Shown piece by piece: positions 4,987 to 7,196 of a stretch of 7,196 nucleotides of DNA (the stretch's first letter is position 1; each line of letters opens with the position of its first letter). Made by a program: the position numbers and the translations under genes. The notes under the pieces were generated by a model. That model did no database searches, had not been told where the DNA came from, and worked only from the letters and a program-made list of their open reading frames with translations. The stretch is from an uncultured Dorea sp. (lineage in GTDB: Bacteria > Bacillota > Clostridia > Lachnospirales > Lachnospiraceae): contig CAJTVY010000081.1 in NCBI GenBank assembly GCA_910579925.1, positions 1 through 7,196 on the forward strand. The letters run 5' to 3'.

Positions 4987-6969
4987 ATGGAAATTTTCTT
5001 GAATGTGGTTCTAATTCTGGGAATTGTCGCACTTATTTTTGCGGCTGTTCTGGCGGCGAAGGTGAACAGGCAGGATGCAGGAACTGAGAGGATGAAGGAG
5101 ATTGCGGCTTCCATCAGCGAAGGAGCACAGGCATTTCTGACAGCTGAGTATAAGATACTTGTTTTCTTTGTGGTCGTGCTGTTTGTACTGATCGGAGTCG
5201 GAATCGGCAACTGGATTACAGCGGTCTGCTTTGTCGTGGGCGCAGTATTTTCAACGCTGGCGGGATATTTTGGCATGAGCGTGGCAACGAAGGCGAACGT
5301 AAGGACTGCCAATGCAGCAAAAGAGAGCGGAATGAACCGTGCGCTTTCCATTGCTTTCTCTGGTGGAGCGGTGATGGGAATGTGCGTGGCAGGACTGGGG
5401 GTTCTCGGCGTAAGTACGATCTATCTGATTACCGGAAATGTAGACGTACTGTCAGGGTTCAGCCTGGGCGCTTCTTCTATTGCACTGTTCGCACGCGTGG
5501 GCGGTGGAATCTATACAAAAGCGGCAGATGTGGGAGCAGACCTGGTAGGCAAGGTAGAAGCGGGAATTCCAGAGGATGATCCCAGGAATCCGGCGGTTAT
5601 TGCAGACAACGTGGGGGACAATGTAGGTGATGTTGCCGGAATGGGAGCAGATCTGTTTGAATCCTATGTGGGGGCGCTGATATCGGCGCTGACTCTTGGA
5701 ATTGTCTATTATAAGGCAGAGGGTGCGGTCTATCCGCTGATGATTGCAGGGCTTGGACTGATTGCCTCCATACTGGGGACATTTTTTGTAAAAGGAGACG
5801 AGAATTCCAATCCGCATAAAGCGCTGAAAATGGGATCCTATGTAGCAAGCGCTTTGGTTCTGGTGGCGGCCTTTGTATTCAGCCAGTATTTTTTCAAAGA
5901 TTTCAATGCGGCTATCGCCATTGTCGCAGGACTGATTGTGGGGCTTCTGATCGGGATTATTACAGAAGTCTATACATCCGGAGATTATAAGTCTGTGAAA
6001 GAGATTGCAGAACAGTCCGAGACAGGACCTGCGACAACGATTATCAGCGGTCTTGCCGTAGGTATGAAGTCTACGGGAATTCCGATTCTGCTGATCAGTG
6101 CAGGAATCTTTGTGGCGTACCAGTTCTGCGGGTTATATGGGATTGCACTGGCGGCGGTTGGCATGTTGTCTACAACAGCCATCACGGTGGCCGTAGACGC
6201 TTATGGGCCGATTGCAGATAACGCAGGCGGTATTGCGGAGATGTCTGGGCTTGATAAAAAAGTGCGTAAGATTACCGATAAGCTGGATGCAGTCGGCAAT
6301 ACCACGGCAGCCATGGGGAAGGGATTTGCCATCGGTTCTGCGGCGCTGACAGCGCTTGCTCTGTTTGTTTCCTATGCGGAGGCGGTACAGCTTAAGAATA
6401 TTGACCTTCTGGACAGCCGCGTGATTATCGGACTGTTTATCGGCGGTATGCTTCCCTTCCTGTTCTCTGCCATGACCATGGAATCTGTATCAAAGGCAGC
6501 CTACAAGATGATTGAGGAAGTAAGGCGGCAGTTTCGTGAGAAACCGGGAATCATGAAAGGGACGGAGCGGCCGGACTACAAGTCCTGCGTTGCCATCTCG
6601 ACCACGGCGGCGTTAAAGGAGATGCTGGTGCCTGGAATTATGGCGGTGCTTGCCCCTCTGGCAGTGGGACTTCTGTTAGGCCCTGCATCCTTAGGCGGTC
6701 TGCTGGCAGGAGCCCTTGTGACCGGTGTGATGATGGCAGTCTTTATGTCCAATGCGGGCGGCGCCTGGGATAATGCGAAGAAATATATTGAAGACGGGAC
6801 CCACGGCGGAAAGGGAAGCGAGGCTCACAAGGCGGCGGTAGTTGGAGATACGGTGGGGGATCCGTTTAAAGATACGTCGGGGCCGTCAATTAACATTCTG
6901 ATCAAGCTGATGACGGTGGTTTCTCTGGTATTTGCACCGCTGTTCCTGTCGGTTGGCGGAATATTGTAA
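4987..6969 (+). CDS. hppA: K+-dependent membrane-bound pyrophosphatase, probably Na+-pumping
   Basis: This integral membrane enzyme of 660 residues and about 16 helices hydrolyses pyrophosphate and pumps Na+ and/or H+ outward. The active-site block lies at residues 181-215: DVGADLVGKVEAG, then DDPRNPAVIADNVGDNVGD, with the metal- and PPi-binding Asp, Lys, Arg and Asn all present. The second block DAYGPIADNAGGIAEMS (404-420) and the last one, SNAGGAWDNAKKYIE with HKAAVVGDTVGDPFKDTSGPS (588-602, 613-633), are also intact. GNTTAA (437-442) has Ala441 where K+-independent enzymes carry Lys, so K+ activation is expected. Glu225 in ADLFESY, with Gly four residues later, matches the Glu position of Na+-PPases rather than that of the plant K+-dependent H+-PPases. 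Ion choice therefore leans to Na+, but dual Na+/H+ pumping is possible. The start is set by GGGAGG at 4974-4979. The gene appears monocistronic with its own promoter and recovers energy from biosynthetic PPi. Confidence 0.96.
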   Translation: MEIFLNVVLILGIVALIFAAVLAAKVNRQDAGTERMKEIAASISEGAQAFLTAEYKILVFFVVVLFVLIGVGIGNWITAVCFVVGAVFSTLAGYFGMSVATKANVRTANAAKESGMNRALSIAFSGGAVMGMCVAGLGVLGVSTIYLITGNVDVLSGFSLGASSIALFARVGGGIYTKAADVGADLVGKVEAGIPEDDPRNPAVIADNVGDNVGDVAGMGADLFESYVGALISALTLGIVYYKAEGAVYPLMIAGLGLIASILGTFFVKGDENSNPHKALKMGSYVASALVLVAAFVFSQYFFKDFNAAIAIVAGLIVGLLIGIITEVYTSGDYKSVKEIAEQSETGPATTIISGLAVGMKSTGIPILLISAGIFVAYQFCGLYGIALAAVGMLSTTAITVAVDAYGPIADNAGGIAEMSGLDKKVRKITDKLDAVGNTTAAMGKGFAIGSAALTALALFVSYAEAVQLKNIDLLDSRVIIGLFIGGMLPFLFSAMTMESVSKAAYKMIEEVRRQFREKPGIMKGTERPDYKSCVAISTTAALKEMLVPGIMAVLAPLAVGLLLGPASLGGLLAGALVTGVMMAVFMSNAGGAWDNAKKYIEDGTHGGKGSEAHKAAVVGDTVGDPFKDTSGPSINILIKLMTVVSLVFAPLFLSVGGIL

Positions 6970-7021
6970 AAGTAAGAAGAGATTGTTAATTTTTTATCTT
7001 TTTTGAAAAATTTACATGATT

Positions 7022-7039
7022 TTTATTGATTTTATTGAT
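7022..7039 (+). repeat. Two tandem 9-base repeats TTTATTGAT in the promoter region
   Basis: TTTATTGAT occurs at 7022-7030 and again at 7031-7039, head to tail, covering the proposed -35 box of the next gene. It could be a regulator site or simple AT-rich sequence; its position just at the -35 is the only reason to note it. Confidence 0.5.
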
Positions 7040-7053
7040 TTATTATGTATACT
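7026..7053 (+). promoter_or_regulatory. Vegetative-type promoter for the gene beginning at 7172
   Basis: TTGATT (7026-7031), 16 bases, then TATACT (7048-7053) is a good vegetative promoter match. The start point would be near 7060, giving an unusually long leader of about 110 bases that holds two hairpins. Confidence 0.6.
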
Positions 7054-7063
7054 ATTTATCAGA

Positions 7064-7141
7064 GGAAGCGCAAGATCAGGCTTCCGGGATGATATACCAT
7101 GGGTTCCATGCAGTACAGGTATCCGTAGATGGTTATCATCC
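7064..7141 (+). ncRNA. Structured 5' leader with two hairpins (unassigned RNA element)
   Basis: Hairpin 1 pairs GGAAGC (7064-7069) with GCTTCC (7080-7085) around a ten-base loop and would lie almost at the 5' end of the transcript. Hairpin 2 pairs 7087-7094 (GGATGATA) with 7134-7141 and, after one bulged T (7095), ACCAT (7096-7100) with ATGGT (7129-7133). That is 13 base pairs, all canonical. Inside it GGGT (7101-7104) can pair with ATCC (7121-7124), including one G-U. It ends 14 bases before the AAGGAG of the next gene. I cannot match it to a known riboswitch class. It may be a regulatory leader or a message-stabilising structure. No terminator T-run follows, so any control would act on translation or stability. 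Confidence 0.5.
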
Positions 7142-7155
7142 GTATACTATGAAAA

Positions 7156-7161
7156 AAGGAG
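7156..7161 (+). promoter_or_regulatory. Ribosome binding site for the gene at 7172
   Basis: AAGGAG (7156-7161) lies ten bases before the ATG at 7172 and only three before an ATG at 7165. The 7165 frame stops after six codons (MKDGRD), so 7172 is the likely true start. Confidence 0.6.
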
Positions 7162-7171
7162 ATTATGAAAG

Positions 7172-7196
7172 ATGGCAGAGATTAATTTGAGCAAGT
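7172..7196 (+). CDS. Start of a further gene, cut by the window end (possibly ATP-dependent PEP carboxykinase)
   Basis: Only eight codons are visible, MAEINLSK. They follow a good ribosome site, a promoter and a structured leader, so a real gene start is likely. The N-terminus resembles that of clostridial ATP-dependent phosphoenolpyruvate carboxykinases, which often begin with a short M-A-x-x-x-LSKYG pattern. Eight residues cannot settle identity, so no symbol is given. Confidence 0.4.

Noticed and set aside
4917..5351. Antisense open frame over the start of hppA
   Set aside because: It is a mirror of the hydrophobic hppA coding sequence; it has no ribosome site and would need to run through the hppA promoter.
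6970..7020. Terminator after hppA
   Set aside because: The stretch is AT-rich with T-runs, and AATTTTT can pair with AAAAATT, but no GC-containing stem precedes the T-runs, so I cannot support an intrinsic terminator.
7165..7185. Mini-ORF MKDGRD as a leader peptide
   Set aside because: It is only three bases from the ribosome site and stops after six codons while overlapping the more plausible ATG at 7172; there is no sign of a regulatory codon run.

Overview
The window looks like a chromosomal segment of an anaerobic Firmicute, most likely a gut-type member of Clostridia/Lachnospiraceae. The reasons are the AGGAGG-type ribosome binding sites, roughly balanced base composition, oxygen-sensitive double-cubane enzyme genes, an RsgI-family anti-sigma factor and a K+-dependent membrane pyrophosphatase. 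Genus cannot be decided from what I can see. All genes are on the + strand, no gene-free stretch exceeds about 130-150 bases, and I see no tRNA, rRNA, IS element or CRISPR array.

Region 1 (1-2886) is a sulfur / iron-sulfur redox block. It holds the 3' end of a class V aminotransferase-fold cysteine desulfurase, a double-cubane-cluster reductase of the 2-hydroxyacyl-CoA dehydratase superfamily, a small DUF3343 (putative Se/S carrier) protein, and the ATP-dependent [4Fe-4S] activase that would feed electrons to the reductase. A strong hairpin followed by TTTCTT lies between the DUF3343 gene and the activase and may lower activase expression. The likely logic is sulfur mobilisation (desulfurase, possibly DUF3343) supporting a two-component low-potential reductase (activase plus double-cubane protein). 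Its physiological substrate is unknown.

Region 2 (2887-4859) is a compact three-gene envelope-signalling module: a small secreted Gly/Ser/His/Cys-rich protein, an ECF-type sigma factor (GTG start) and an overlapping RsgI-like single-pass anti-sigma factor (TTG start). The secreted protein and the anti-sigma factor both end in His/Gly-rich tails, and the anti-sigma factor carries the Asn-Pro site at which RsgI proteins self-cleave. A plausible but untested model is a metal- or envelope-responsive sigma switch whose first gene is its extracellular effector or ligand. This is the most novel-looking part of the window.

Region 3 (4860-7196) holds hppA, a K+-dependent, probably Na+-pumping membrane pyrophosphatase with its own vegetative-type promoter. 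After it come an AT-rich promoter region, a 5' leader with two good hairpins, and the first codons of a further gene (MAEINLSK..., possibly pckA).
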